This document shows, piece by piece, positions 17,124 through 27,200 of a stretch of DNA of 35,559 bases. Positions within the stretch are counted from its first letter, which is position 1; every line of letters begins with the position of its first letter. The translations under genes were made by a program, and so were the position numbers. The DNA lies in NCBI RefSeq assembly GCF_001612635.1, contig NZ_BDAV01000029.1, forward strand, positions 1 through 35,559, written 5' to 3'. The stretch is from Nocardia africana NBRC 100379 (lineage in GTDB: Bacteria > Actinomycetota > Actinomycetes > Mycobacteriales > Mycobacteriaceae). The notes below the pieces were generated by a model that saw nothing but the letters and a program-made list of their open reading frames with translations, made no database searches and had not been told where the DNA came from.

Positions 17124-17438
17124 ATGAACGTTCGCAGGCTAATCGTGACCGGCGCGGGCTTGATCACCCTCGCCGCCCCGATCGTCGTCACCGCCCCGTC
17201 CGCCCTGGCCGACGGTTTCATCCCCACCGGTTCCGCCGGCACCGGATCGTCGGGTATCGACGACGCCATCGGCGCCACCGGCTCGGCGGGGCTGACCCAG
17301 ACGGGTTCGGCGGGAGGCACGTTCAAGAACTGTGACGAGGCCCGGGCGGCGGGTCGCGCCCCGCTGTTCCGTGGTGAGCCCGGCTATTCGCCGCACCTGG
17401 ATCCCGACGGCACCGGTATGGCCTGCCCGACCGTCTGA
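17124..17438 (+). CDS. secreted excalibur calcium-binding domain protein
   Basis: A 104-residue exported protein. Residues 1-29 are a signal peptide with a likely cut after SALA. A Gly/Ser-rich linker with repeated GSAG units follows. The C-terminal excalibur domain (67-101) reads FKNCDEARAAGRAPL and then LDPDGTGMAC, with C70/C101 as a disulphide and D93/D95 as the calcium loop. The frame is open further upstream, but ATG 17124, preceded by GAGGAA, gives the signal peptide. The function is unknown; such domains are common on actinobacterial envelope proteins. Confidence 0.88.
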   Translation: MNVRRLIVTGAGLITLAAPIVVTAPSALADGFIPTGSAGTGSSGIDDAIGATGSAGLTQTGSAGGTFKNCDEARAAGRAPLFRGEPGYSPHLDPDGTGMACPTV

Positions 17439-17467
17439 TCCTCGCGGCGGTCGCCGCAGACGAAAAA

Positions 17468-17500
17468 GAACCCGGTGTGACACTGTGTCACACCGGGTTC
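17468..17500. terminator. bidirectional terminator, 15-bp perfect stem
   Basis: GAACCCGGTGTGACA (17468-17482) pairs fully with TGTCACACCGGGTTC (17486-17500) around CTG. It lies between the convergent excalibur and DUF3618 genes. An A-run on the left serves as the T-tract for the - strand gene. Confidence 0.85.
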
Positions 17501-17516
17501 CGTCGTTTCTGCGGCG

Positions 17517-17741
17517 TCAGCGGCGGAAGATCTTGATCAGCACCAGCACGCCGACCAGAGCGCCCGCGCCGATCAGGCTGTACTTCACCTTCGGCTCGTT
17601 CACCTTCGCCACCACGGCCTTCTTGGTGTGGTCGGCGATCCGCTGTGGGTCCGCCCGCACCGCGAGCTCGTCGAGTGTGCCCGCGAGCCGATTGCGCGCG
17701 GCTTCGATCTCCCGCTCGATGTGCTCGGTATCCCTCGCCAC
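17517..17741 (-). CDS. DUF3618 family membrane protein
   Basis: A 74-residue protein. It has an amphipathic N-terminal helix DTEHIEREIEAARNRLAGTL with DELAVRADPQ, typical of DUF3618, then one transmembrane segment at about 54-72 (SLIGAGALVGVLVLIKIF) and a basic tail. The function is unknown. GTG 17741 has AGGAGA upstream. Its start lies 99 bases from the divergent peroxiredoxin. Confidence 0.8.
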   Translation of the reverse strand: MARDTEHIEREIEAARNRLAGTLDELAVRADPQRIADHTKKAVVAKVNEPKVKYSLIGAGALVGVLVLIKIFRR

Positions 17742-17828
17742 GTTGTCTCCTGTTGTCGTTCCGGTAGGTCGCTGGCCGTCGAGTCTATCCGCCGCCCCGA
17801 TGTCGCGTCCGTTGTCACATCGGTGGGC

Positions 17829-17834
17829 TACCGT
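17829..17834 (+). promoter_or_regulatory. candidate -10 box of bcp, leaderless start
   Basis: TACCGT fits TANNNT and ends six bases before ATG 17841. There is no Shine-Dalgarno, which suggests a leaderless transcript. Confidence 0.4.
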
Positions 17835-17840
17835 GCTGGC

Positions 17841-18314
17841 ATGACCGATACCAAAAAACTCGGCCCCGGCGATCCCGCGCCGGATTTCACGCTTCCCGAC
17901 GCCGACGGTAAGCCGGTGTCGCTGGCGGACTACCGCGGCCGCAAGGTGATCGTCTACTTCTACCCGGCCGCCAGTACGCCCGGCTGCACCAAGCAGGCAT
18001 GCGACTTCCGCGACAACCTGGCCGAGCTGAACCAGGCGGGCCTCGACGTCATCGGCATTTCGCCCGACAAACCCGCGAAACTGGCGAAATTCCGGGACAA
18101 CGAGAAGCTGACCTTCCCGCTGCTCTCCGATCCCGAGCGCGAAGTGCTCCAGGAATGGGGCGCCTACGGTGAGAAGACGATGTACGGAAAGCGCATCACC
18201 GGCGTCATCCGCTCCACCTTCCTGGTCGACGAGCAGGGCGTCATCCAGGTGGCGCAGTACAACGTGCGCGCGACGGGGCATGTGGCGAAGTTGCGCCGCG
18301 ACCTGTCGGTGTAG
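17841..18314 (+). CDS. bcp: thioredoxin-dependent peroxiredoxin, Bcp/PrxQ type
   Basis: A 157-residue cytoplasmic peroxiredoxin that reduces hydroperoxides using thioredoxin. The motif STPGCTKQACDFRD holds peroxidatic C49 and resolving C54 five residues later, the atypical 2-Cys PrxQ arrangement. The N-terminal GDPAPDFTLPDADG is standard for the family, and the length is normal. ATG 17841 is supported by a -10 box six bases upstream; the open frame before it has no family match. Confidence 0.92.
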   Translation: MTDTKKLGPGDPAPDFTLPDADGKPVSLADYRGRKVIVYFYPAASTPGCTKQACDFRDNLAELNQAGLDVIGISPDKPAKLAKFRDNEKLTFPLLSDPEREVLQEWGAYGEKTMYGKRITGVIRSTFLVDEQGVIQVAQYNVRATGHVAKLRRDLSV

Positions 18315-18335
18315 CGCCGACCGGCCATAGACGAG

Positions 18336-18373
18336 GCGAGGGGGCCCGGGACGATCGTCCCGGGCCCCCTCGC
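18336..18373. terminator. bidirectional terminator, 38-nt perfect palindrome
   Basis: A 19-bp perfect inverted repeat (GCGAGGGGGCCCGGGACGA and its complement) without spacer, between convergent bcp and the ASKHA-like gene. It is very G+C-rich and has no clear T-tract. Confidence 0.8.
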
Positions 18374-18389
18374 GGGCGCTTCGTGGCGT

Positions 18390-19685
18390 TCAGTCGCGCT
18401 GTGGCATCATCGCGACCATCCAGCGCAGCGTCAGCCGCCAGTGGTTGTCCCACCACTCGTTGAACTCGGCGGTACCGAGCTGCGGCGGCGCCGACTCACC
18501 CGGAAACAGCAGCGAGCCGTTGGGCGCTCCGACAGGGTCGGTCGGTGCGGGGATCACCGACTTGGTCTGCGGTGGTGTCGAATCCGGCTGCGGCGCCTCC
18601 TTGGCCAGGCGCTTCGGCTCACTCGCCGAGTCCGAACCGCGCACTCCCAGCCAGGACGAGCCGTCCGGGCCCCAGCCCGCCGAGGCCGGATCGGCGGACG
18701 ACGGATCCGGCGCGGCATGCCGCGGACCCTGCGACGGCTGATCGGCGGGACCGTCGACCGGCAATTCCGGGATCGAATCCACCGCGGGCAGGCCCGGTTC
18801 CGGGCGTGCGTGGCGCGGCCCGCGGCTCGGCTGCGCGTTGCGGGCGTCGGCGAGGCGAGTGGTGGCGTCCGCGCGCGGATGGTCGGTGAGCTCGTGTACG
18901 CCGCCGATGGTCAGACCGCCGGCCAGCACGCTCGCCGCGGCGACGACCGCGACCGAATTGCGTGATGCCCGTGCGCGTTCGCCCGTTCCGGCGACGAACG
19001 CCTCGGGCTGCACCACGAGTGCCGCACCGATCGCCGACCCGGCCGCCGCGTCCGCGCACGGAATCACCGGCGCGTTGAAGCCCGCCGACAACACCGCGGC
19101 CAGCCCCGGCTGCTCCGCGGCCGAACCGATCGCGACGACCGCGCTGGGCCGCACGCCGGCCGCATCCAGCTGATCCCAGGCGGCCGCGATGCCCAGCCGC
19201 ACCGAATCCTCGGAGACGAAGCCGGCGGCGGTCGCGGTGGCCGCGACCACGCGATCGCGATGCGGCGAAATCAGCGAGAAGCCTTGATATCCCGGCGTCA
19301 GCTCGCAGATCAGCAGATGATCGAATTCGCTCGCCCAGGTCATCGCCCGGGCCAGCGCCAGATGCGCCGACTTGGCCGAGACCAGCGAGGCCTCGTACCA
19401 CGGCCCGGACGCCAAACCGGTGACGACCGCCCGCCGGCCCGCGGCATCGCGATAGGTCACGGCCGCCCCGGCGATCTCGTACTCCGCGCCGACCCGCGCC
19501 GCGAGTCCGTCCAGCAGCGATTCGATCAATCCGGGCAATCCGGCCGGCGACGAGGCGACCGGTTCGGCCACGTGGTGCGCGAGCACCCGGTCGGTCAGTT
19601 TCGCGCTTCCTTCGCGCAGGGCCACCGCGTCCACGCAGTCTCGCGCGATCGAAGCTCCGAGAGTCACCACAGGTCGAACCACCAC
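18390..19685 (-). CDS. ASKHA/Hsp70-like membrane protein (DUF7159-like)
   Basis: A 431-residue protein. Residues 1-230 look like a divergent actin/Hsp70-like fold: VVTLGASIARDCVDAVAL at the start, and VVAIGSAAEQPGL then ADAAAGSAIGAAL near 183-223 resemble the adenosine region. One transmembrane segment (about 244-263) follows. The rest is a Pro/Ser-rich tail outside or inside the cell, with repeats of PSRGPRHA / PSQGPRHA type. Such proteins occur in mycolic-acid bacteria with no known function; the family name is from memory. GTG 19685 or the adjacent GTG 19682 is the start. Confidence 0.65.
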   Translation of the reverse strand: MVVRPVVTLGASIARDCVDAVALREGSAKLTDRVLAHHVAEPVASSPAGLPGLIESLLDGLAARVGAEYEIAGAAVTYRDAAGRRAVVTGLASGPWYEASLVSAKSAHLALARAMTWASEFDHLLICELTPGYQGFSLISPHRDRVVAATATAAGFVSEDSVRLGIAAAWDQLDAAGVRPSAVVAIGSAAEQPGLAAVLSAGFNAPVIPCADAAAGSAIGAALVVQPEAFVAGTGERARASRNSVAVVAAASVLAGGLTIGGVHELTDHPRADATTRLADARNAQPSRGPRHARPEPGLPAVDSIPELPVDGPADQPSQGPRHAAPDPSSADPASAGWGPDGSSWLGVRGSDSASEPKRLAKEAPQPDSTPPQTKSVIPAPTDPVGAPNGSLLFPGESAPPQLGTAEFNEWWDNHWRLTLRWMVAMMPQRD

Positions 19686-19789
19686 AGATCAAGCCTTCCG
19701 TGTGCAGGAACCGCGCCGGAGAAGCCGCGCCGAGCAGCGGTTCAGCGCCGCAGCGGGAATGATCGAAAAATCGACACACCCCCGCCGAT

Positions 19790-19799
19790 GTAGATCTAC
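19790..19799. promoter_or_regulatory. 10-nt palindrome in the divergent promoter region
   Basis: GTAGATCTAC lies between the ASKHA-like gene and the TetR gene. It may be an operator; there is no further support. Confidence 0.25.
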
Positions 19800-19902
19800 T
19801 CGGTATGTGTTCGTCACCACATTCGGCTTGGATGGGTTATGAATCGGACCGAATCCCGGGTACGGAAGTCGGCACCGTGTGTCATCCGCGTGTCGCTACC
19901 GC

Positions 19903-19908
19903 TAGCCT
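19903..19908 (+). promoter_or_regulatory. candidate -10 box of the TetR gene
   Basis: TAGCCT ends seven bases before GTG 19916 and supports that start as leaderless. A poor -35 (TGTCAT) lies 17 bases upstream. Confidence 0.4.
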
Positions 19909-19915
19909 GGTGGAT

Positions 19916-20626
19916 GTGGTGGAAGCGCGCACGGCACCGAGGTCGAACCGGCGTCCTGATCCGGCGTTGGAGCTGCAGGACGACCCGCAAGAGTTGATGC
20001 CGCGCCGGCGGCCCACCCAGGAGCGCAGTAAGCGCAAATTCGATGCGCTGCTGCAATCGTCGCGCGAACTGTTGGTCGAGGTCGGATTCGAATCGTTCAC
20101 CTGCGAGGAGGTCGCCGCCCGCGCCGAGGTGCCGATCGGCACGCTGTATCAGTTCTTCGCCAACAAATACGTCATCGTCTGCGAATTGAATCGGCAAGAC
20201 CTGGTGGCCGTTTCCCAGGAGCTGGCCGACTTCCACGGCGAAATTCCGTCGATGGACTGGTTGCGGCATATGAACAAACTCGTCGACCACCTCGCGGAAC
20301 TGTGGATGACCGATCCCTCGCGGCGCGAGGTGTGGCTGGCCATGCAGTCGACCCCGTCCACTCGCGCCACCGGCGCCATCCACGAGAAGGAATTCGCCGA
20401 GGCGGTGCAGCAGATGCTGCGGCCGCTGATGCCACGCACCCCGCGCGGGCGCCGCTCGATGATGGCGCAGGTGCTGGTGCACGTGGTCTATTCGATGCTG
20501 AACTTCTCGGTACAGGACGGGCTCAGCCACGAGGCGGCCGTGGCCGAACTCAAGCGGCTGATGGTCGCGTACCTGTTGATCGCGGAGAAGGAATCGCGCA
20601 CCGGACAACGCGATTCGACGGACTGA
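19916..20626 (+). CDS. TetR/AcrR family transcriptional regulator
   Basis: A 236-residue TetR regulator. The helix-turn-helix spans about 36-85: ERSKRKFDALLQSSRELL, then FTCEEVAARAEVPIGTLYQF and FANKYVIV. The remainder is the all-helical ligand domain. The frame is open upstream. I choose GTG 19916 because of the -10 box just before it; ATG at 19997 (MPRRRPTQ) is a possible shorter start. It is convergent with acpS-fas. It is not recognisably the FasR regulator of mycobacteria, but a role in the neighbouring lipid genes is possible. Confidence 0.85.
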   Translation: MVEARTAPRSNRRPDPALELQDDPQELMPRRRPTQERSKRKFDALLQSSRELLVEVGFESFTCEEVAARAEVPIGTLYQFFANKYVIVCELNRQDLVAVSQELADFHGEIPSMDWLRHMNKLVDHLAELWMTDPSRREVWLAMQSTPSTRATGAIHEKEFAEAVQQMLRPLMPRTPRGRRSMMAQVLVHVVYSMLNFSVQDGLSHEAAVAELKRLMVAYLLIAEKESRTGQRDSTD

Positions 20627-20661
20627 TCGCGCGCAGTCGTACCTCTCGCCGGCGGAGCTTT

Positions 20662-20738
20662 CCGTCGCTCCGACGAAGGGCGGAACCGGCGACGTGTGAG
20701 CGAGACGTCGCCGGTTCCGGCCTTCGCAGGAGCGACGG
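20662..20738. terminator. long nested hairpin between convergent TetR and acpS genes
   Basis: Three stem segments nest. CCGTCGCTCC (20662-20671) pairs with 20729-20738, CGAAGG (20674-20679) with 20721-20726, and a 15-bp perfect stem, 20681-20695, pairs with 20705-20719. It is a probable bidirectional terminator for TetR and the fas-acpS operon. Confidence 0.75.
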
Positions 20739-20768
20739 GCCGACTCGGGCTGCCGGAGCCCTACCGCC

Positions 20769-21194
20769 TCAGGGGTTTTCGATCAGATCCGCCAACTCGC
20801 CCGGATCCTCGAGGACGACCATCGCGGCGGCCGTATCGCCGTCGTGCGTGATCGACAGGTGCACCCGCACCCGCGGCAGGAATTCCGCTGCCAGTCCGTG
20901 CAATTTGATGCTGGGCCGGCCCCAGGCGTCGTTCACCACTTCGATGAGCGGATACGGATTGTCACCGATCTGCGGGCGGCGAGCGAACCGGGAGGTGGCC
21001 CATGCTTTGAGCACCGCCTCCTTGGCCGCCCACCGCGCCGCGAAGCTGCGGGCCGGATCGGTGCCCTTGCTCTGACAGTAACGCCGCTCACCCGCGGTGA
21101 AACTCTCCCGGAGCATGGTGGTTCCGGCCCGTTCGAGCTGTTCGGCGAAATCGGAGATGGTCACCAGATCCAGGCCGATACCGAGGATGGTCAT
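20769..21194 (-). CDS. acpS: holo-[acyl-carrier-protein] synthase
   Basis: A 141-residue phosphopantetheinyl transferase. It moves 4'-phosphopantetheine from CoA to a serine of the acyl carrier domain, here most likely S1847 of the adjacent FAS-I. Motifs: GIGLDLVTI (magnesium ligand D9) and FAARWAAKEAVLKAW (E58 region), both standard for AcpS. SITHDGDTAAAMVVL is near the end. It is encoded 86 bases downstream of fas on the same strand, the conserved mycobacterial fas-acpS operon order. ATG 21194 is the start. Confidence 0.95.
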   Translation of the reverse strand: MTILGIGLDLVTISDFAEQLERAGTTMLRESFTAGERRYCQSKGTDPARSFAARWAAKEAVLKAWATSRFARRPQIGDNPYPLIEVVNDAWGRPSIKLHGLAAEFLPRVRVHLSITHDGDTAAAMVVLEDPGELADLIENP

Positions 21195-21247
21195 GAATCC
21201 GCAGCCTACGGATTCGGCGAGCCATCATCGGTATCGGCGGATCGTTA

Positions 21248-21270
21248 CCCGGGAGTTGTTACCTCCCGGG
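21248..21270 (-). terminator. hairpin between fas and acpS
   Basis: CCCGGGAG (21248-21255) pairs with CTCCCGGG (21263-21270) over a 7-nt loop, just after the fas stop. No T-run follows, so it is more likely an attenuating or mRNA-end-protecting hairpin than a full terminator. Confidence 0.5.
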
Positions 21271-21280
21271 CCCGATCTCC

Positions 21281-24200
21281 CTACTTCTCGGCCTTCCGGT
21301 TACCAGCCAGTTCGCCTGTGCCGCAGGAGCCGTGGGCCAGATACAGCCCCTCGGCGCCCAGGCGGGCCTCCGCCGAGAGCAGCACGTCGGCCTCGAGCTG
21401 ACGGATCTGCTTGGCCGGAGTTCCCTCGCCGCCGAGACGACGGTCGGCGGGCCGCTCGTAGAGCGGTTCACCACCGCACATCGCCTCGACCAGCCGCTGA
21501 CGGCCGGCGAGCCGGCGTTCCTCGGCGCGGCGCAGGTAGTCGTCGCGACGCTCCGGATCCAGCGCCTCGACGAAGGCCTGCGGATGCACGACCGCCAGCA
21601 GACCGGAGACGTGCCCGAACCCGAGCGAGGTCACCAGACCGGCCTTGAGCGCGAACCGATCCCCGAACCGCAGCGGCCGGCGCGGCCACACCAGATGCGG
21701 ATATTCGGCCATCTTCTCGTCGACGCAGTCGAGGCTGCGGTTCGGCGGAATCACGCCCTGCTCCAGCACCTGGCACAGCCCGATCAGCTGGAAGGCAGCC
21801 GCACCGCCCTTGGCGTGACCGGTCAGCGACTTCTGCGAAATCACGAACATCGGGGCGCCTTCGGAACGTCCCAGCGCGCCGGCCAGCCGCTCGTGCAGCT
21901 CCGATTCGTTGGGATCGTTGGCGGCGGTGGAGGTGTCGTGCTTGGAGATCACCGCGATCTCGTCCGGGGTCACGCCGAGCTTGCGCAGTTCGGCGGCCAG
22001 CCGCGATTCCGCACCGCCGCGGCCCGCGCCGAGCGCACCCAGTCCGGGAGCGGGAATCGAGGTGTGCACACCGTCGGCGAAGGACTGCGCGAACGCGACC
22101 ACGCCGAGGACCGGCAGGCCGAACTCCGCGGCGATGTCACCGCGGGCCAGCAGAACCGTTCCGCCACCCTGGGATTCGACGAACCCGCCGCGGCGCCGGT
22201 CGTTGGCCCGGGAGAAGTAGCGGTCGCTGATGCCCTTGGCGCTCATGGCCGCCGAATCCGCGGTCGCCGACATGTCACCGAAGCCGACGATGCCCTCGAT
22301 ACCGAGATCGTCGTAACCGCCGGCGACCACGACCTCGGCCTTGCCGAGACGGATCTTGTCCACACCCTCCTCGACCGACACCGCCGCGGTCGCACACGCC
22401 GCGACCGGGTGGATCATGCCGCCGTAGCTGCCGACGTAGGACTGAACCACATGCGCCAGTGCGACGTTCGGCAACGCCTCCTGGAGGATGTCGTTGGCCC
22501 GCGGCTCACCGAGCAGGTTGTCGATGTAGAGCGAGCGCATCGACGACATACCGCCCATACCGGTGCCCTGAGTGTTGGTCACCATCGCCGGGTGCACCCA
22601 GCTCATCAGCTCGGCGGGGCTGAAGCCGCTGGACAGGAACGCGTCCACGGTGCAGACGATGTTCCACAGCGCCACCCGGTCCACCGAACTCGCCATATCC
22701 GGCGAGATGCCCCAGCGGGTCGGATCCCAGCCCTCGGGGATCTGGCCGCCGACGGTGCGCGACAGCTTCGCCTTGCGCGGCACCCGAATCTCGGTGCCCG
22801 CCTGGCGAATCACCTGCCAGTCGCTGGAATCGGCGACCGGGTTGATCACGGTGTGCTCCGGATCGGCGGCGTAGAACGCGCGTGCCTCGGCCTCGCTGTT
22901 GACCACGAAGCTCAGATCCCGGTCGAGGAAGACCGAGGTGAGTAGCGGCGCCGCGTTGTCGGTCATGGCACCGTCGTCGCCGTAGCGGCGGATGCCGCAG
23001 CGCTGCACCACCGCGTCGTGGTAACGCTCGGCCAACTCCGATTCCTCGACGTATTCGCCGCTTTCGGCGTCGTACCAGCCCGGCTTCGGGTCGTTCTCCC
23101 AGGTGACCAGACCGGTGGTCCACGCCAGCTCCAGCACGCCGGCCGCGGACAGCTCGTCGGCGACCTCCATCTCGAAGCGCGTGCGCGCGGAACCGTAGGG
23201 CCCGAGCTCACCGGCGCCGACGATCACGACCATATCGGCGAGATCGGCGGTCACAGCGCCCCATTCGGGAGTCGGCAGCGCCGAGGTGAGCGTCGGCGGC
23301 ACCGGCAGCGCCGGGACGGTCGCCCGCTCGTCGGCGATCGCCTCCGGGTCGCGCTCGACGTCCTCGGCCAGTGCCGACAGGTCCAGCTTCGCACCGGCCA
23401 GCCCGCCGGTGAGGTCGATCTGCTGCGGTCCGGTGGCGGTCACGGCACGAGCCCGCGACGTGCACCACTTGAGCAGCTCGTCGGCCATCTCCTGGGTGGA
23501 CCAGGTGTGCACGCCGGCCTTCTCCACGGCCGCGACCAGCGGATCGTTGTGACCCATCAGGCCGGTGCCGCGCACCCAGCCGATCATCGCGTGCACCATG
23601 GTGACGCGCTGCGCCCACGACTTCTCCACCCGCCACTTGGCGATCACCGCGTCCAGCGCGGCCTTCGACTCGCCGTAGGCGCCGTCGCCGCCGAACATGC
23701 CGCGGTTGGGCGAACCCGGAAGCACCACATGCAGTTTCGCGTCCACGTCGTGGTCGGCGCCGAGGGCGGACAGGCCGCCGATCAGCCGTTCCACCGACCA
23801 CAGCAGGACCCGCATCTCCATTTCGGCGCGCGCCCCGGCATCGGCCAGATCGCCGGCCACCCGCGGGGCGGCGAACGGCAGCAGCAGCGTCGGGGTCATC
23901 GCGGGCTTCACGAGCACCTTCGCGCCACCGGCGTTGTCGGTCTGCTCGTTGCCGACCCAGTCGATCAGTGCGTCGATATCGGAGTAGGAGGCCATATTCG
24001 CCGGCACCACCCACAGCGCGGCCCCCGCGCGAGCGTGCTCGCGGTAGAGCTGCTTGTAGAAGGCGAGGCGGTCGTCGTCGAGCTTGGACGTGGTGAGAAT
24101 GACGGTCGCGCCGCCGGCGAGCAGCCGGCCCGCGATCGAGGCCGCGATGGACCCCTTGCTCGCGCCCGTGATCACCGCGGTATCGGCGGACCAGACACCC

Positions 24201-27200
24201 TCGTCGGTGCTCAGGGCCGCCTCGGCGATCCGCTCATAGGTACGAGCCAGCACCGAACGCGCCTCGCCCATAGCGAGTTTGCGCCACCACTGCGCCTGCG
24301 CCGCAACGGCCTTACCGGCTCCGACGAAGCTGTCGACCGTGTCCTCGCCCGAACCACCCAGCCACAGGGTGGCCAGATCCTCGCGGGCGGTCGCCCAGCG
24401 GTCGTCGATCAGCACGGCCTTGCGGGCGTCGAAGGCCGGAGCGACCAAACGCGGCCAGTCCGAACCCAATTCGGCCGAGACCAGGTCGACCAGCGATTCG
24501 TCGCTCGCTTCCGGCGCCGACACCTGGTCGGTGAGGCCCAGCTGCTCGAGCACCACCCGGGCGGCGGTCGCCAGCACACCGTCGCGACCGGTGATCTGCT
24601 CGGTGAATTCACCGAGGGCGGCCGCGTCGACCGTGGCGCCACCGCCACCGCCCGCGGCCGGCAGCGCGACGCTGATTCCACGACGCGCGGCCACGGCCTG
24701 CACGGCGGCGTCGATCGCGGCATCCACCGCGGCGCCGTCGCTCAACGCGCCGGAGACCAGGCCACCGAGATCCCCGCCGCGCACGCTGGCGCCCTCGCGG
24801 GTGCCCAGCGACACCTCGGCGGTGACGTGGTGGGCCCAGCCGTCGCCGAGCTGCCACACCTTCTTCACCCGATCGGTGATCGCCGCCGGGCGCTTACCCG
24901 AGGGACCGAACACCTTGCGCAGGTGGTCGCCGATGGCGTCGGACAGCACCGAGCCGAACGGCTTGTAGGTGCGGGCCAGCCGGTCGACGGTGGCCGACAA
25001 CGCGCCCATATCGGCATCGGCGGCGCCGTCGATCGCGCCCAGCGACAGCTCGGAGCCGAGGTCGACCAGCAGCTGGTTCCGCCGCGAGGAGACACCGTCG
25101 CACAGCGCCTCGATGGTGTCCACGGGACCGATCTGGTCCAGCCGGAGCTTGGTCCACAGCGCGATCAGCACGCGGGTGGCGTCGGCGGCGGTGAAGGTGA
25201 TGTCGTCAGGGCGGGGACCACCGGAGGCGGCGGCCGGAGCCGGCGCCGGGGCGGCCGCGGCGGCCGCCGCGGCCGGAACCGCCTCGGCCACAGTCTCTTC
25301 CGGCTCGTCCACCGGCGCCGGATCGGTATCGGTGGAGTAGACCACGCCGGCCTCGCGCTCGATGTTGAGCACCTCGACCTTGGTGGCGGAGTACTGCGGC
25401 AACTTCAGGGTGTTGCTCGCCAGGTTCGCCACGGTCGGCGTCGCCGCCAGGCCGATCTCGACGAACCGCTCCACACCGAGGCCACCGCGTCCGGTGTCGG
25501 AGAACAGCAGATCCTGCGTTTCGATCCAGCGCACCGGGCTGGCGAACTGCCAGGCCAGCAACTCGATCAGCACCACCCGGCACAGTTCTTCCGGACGCGC
25601 GGACCACGACTCGAAGTCGTCGAGCACGGCACGCAGCGGCTCCGACGGCACGTAGTCGGCGATCTCGGCGATGAAGTCGCGCTCCAGCGAGAACGGCCGC
25701 GGCACCAGGTTCGGAATGTAGCGCCCGGCAAGGATTTCCGGATGCAGGTTCTCCGGCAGCAGCTCCTCGAGCTTGTGCCGGAACTCGGGCACACCCTTGC
25801 GCAGCACCGTCGAGTGGAACGGCACGTCGATGCCCGGCACCAGCACGAAGGCGCGCTTACCACCGAATTCGGCACGGCGGCGCTCGATCTCGGCTTCCAG
25901 CTCCTCGAGACCGGCGACGGTACCCGCGATCGCGTACTGCGAACCGCGCAGGTTCAGGTTCACCACCTCGAGGAATTCCCCGGCGCGCTCGCCGACACCG
26001 GCGACGAAGTCGATCACCTCGGCGTCGGGCAGCCCGATCTGCGACGGGCGGATGGCGGCCATCCGATAGTCGCTGCGGCCCTGCGCATCCCGGGGCACCA
26101 GCTCGTGCATGGCCGATCCACGCTGGAATACGACCTCGAGCACGGCCTCCAGCGGAAGCACCCCGGCCACGGCGGCCAGCGCGTTGTACTCACCGACGGA
26201 GTGGCCGGCCAGCATCGCGCCCTCGACGAACGCACCGGCCTCCCGCAGCTCGGCGACCTGCGCCACGCCCAGGGTGGCCATCGCGACCTGGGTGAACTGG
26301 GTCAGATGCAGAACACCCTGCGGGTGGCGGTATTCCACGCCGCGGGCCTTGAGATAGGTCGGGTTGTCGCGCACCACGGCGAGGATCGAGAAGCCCAGGG
26401 CTTCCCGGGTGTGCTTGTCGGCGCGATCCCACACCTGCTTGGCCGCCTTCGACCGCGACCGGGCGTCCAGTCCCATCCCCTTGGTCTGGATGCCCTGACC
26501 GGGGAAGGCGTAGACGGTCTTGGGGGCCGCGAGCCGGGCGGTCGCGGTCATCACCAGATCACCGCCGGTCCGGCAGGACACCTCGACGATCTCGCAGCCG
26601 CGGTCGACGGCGATCCGCTCGACGCGCACATCGATCTGCGCGCCCGGCCGGACCATGCCGAGGAATCGGGTGGTCCAGGCGGTGACAGTGCGTGCGGGCA
26701 GCGGAGATTCGGGATCCACCGCCGAGACCGCGTGCTGGGCCGCGGCCGACAGCCACATGCCGTGCACGATCGGGCTGCCCAGGCCCGCGAGTTTCGCGGC
26801 GGCGCTGCTGGTGTGGATCGGGTTGTGATCGCCGGACACCTCGGCGAAGGCTGCCATGGCCCGCGGCGCGGTGAGCGTGACGTCGCGACGACGCCGGCGC
26901 GGGGTTTCGGTCGCCTCCTCGGACACGGTCCCGGCCGCGCGCGGCGGATCGGTGAGCTCGCCGGAGCCGTTGCGGCCTCGAATCGCGAAGCGTTCCACCA
27001 GCGTTGCGACGGTCGGCGTCTCCAGACCGTGATCGCGCATGACGCCGACGGTGACCCGCACCTCGACGACGCGGCCCAGATCGGTGTCGATCACGGACGC
27101 GGATTCCGCGCGAACGCTGAGCACCGCCGGATCAGCGGGCAGCTCACGCACGAGGTCGACCTGGTGGTCCAGGTGCACCAGATCCAGCATGCCCTCGATA

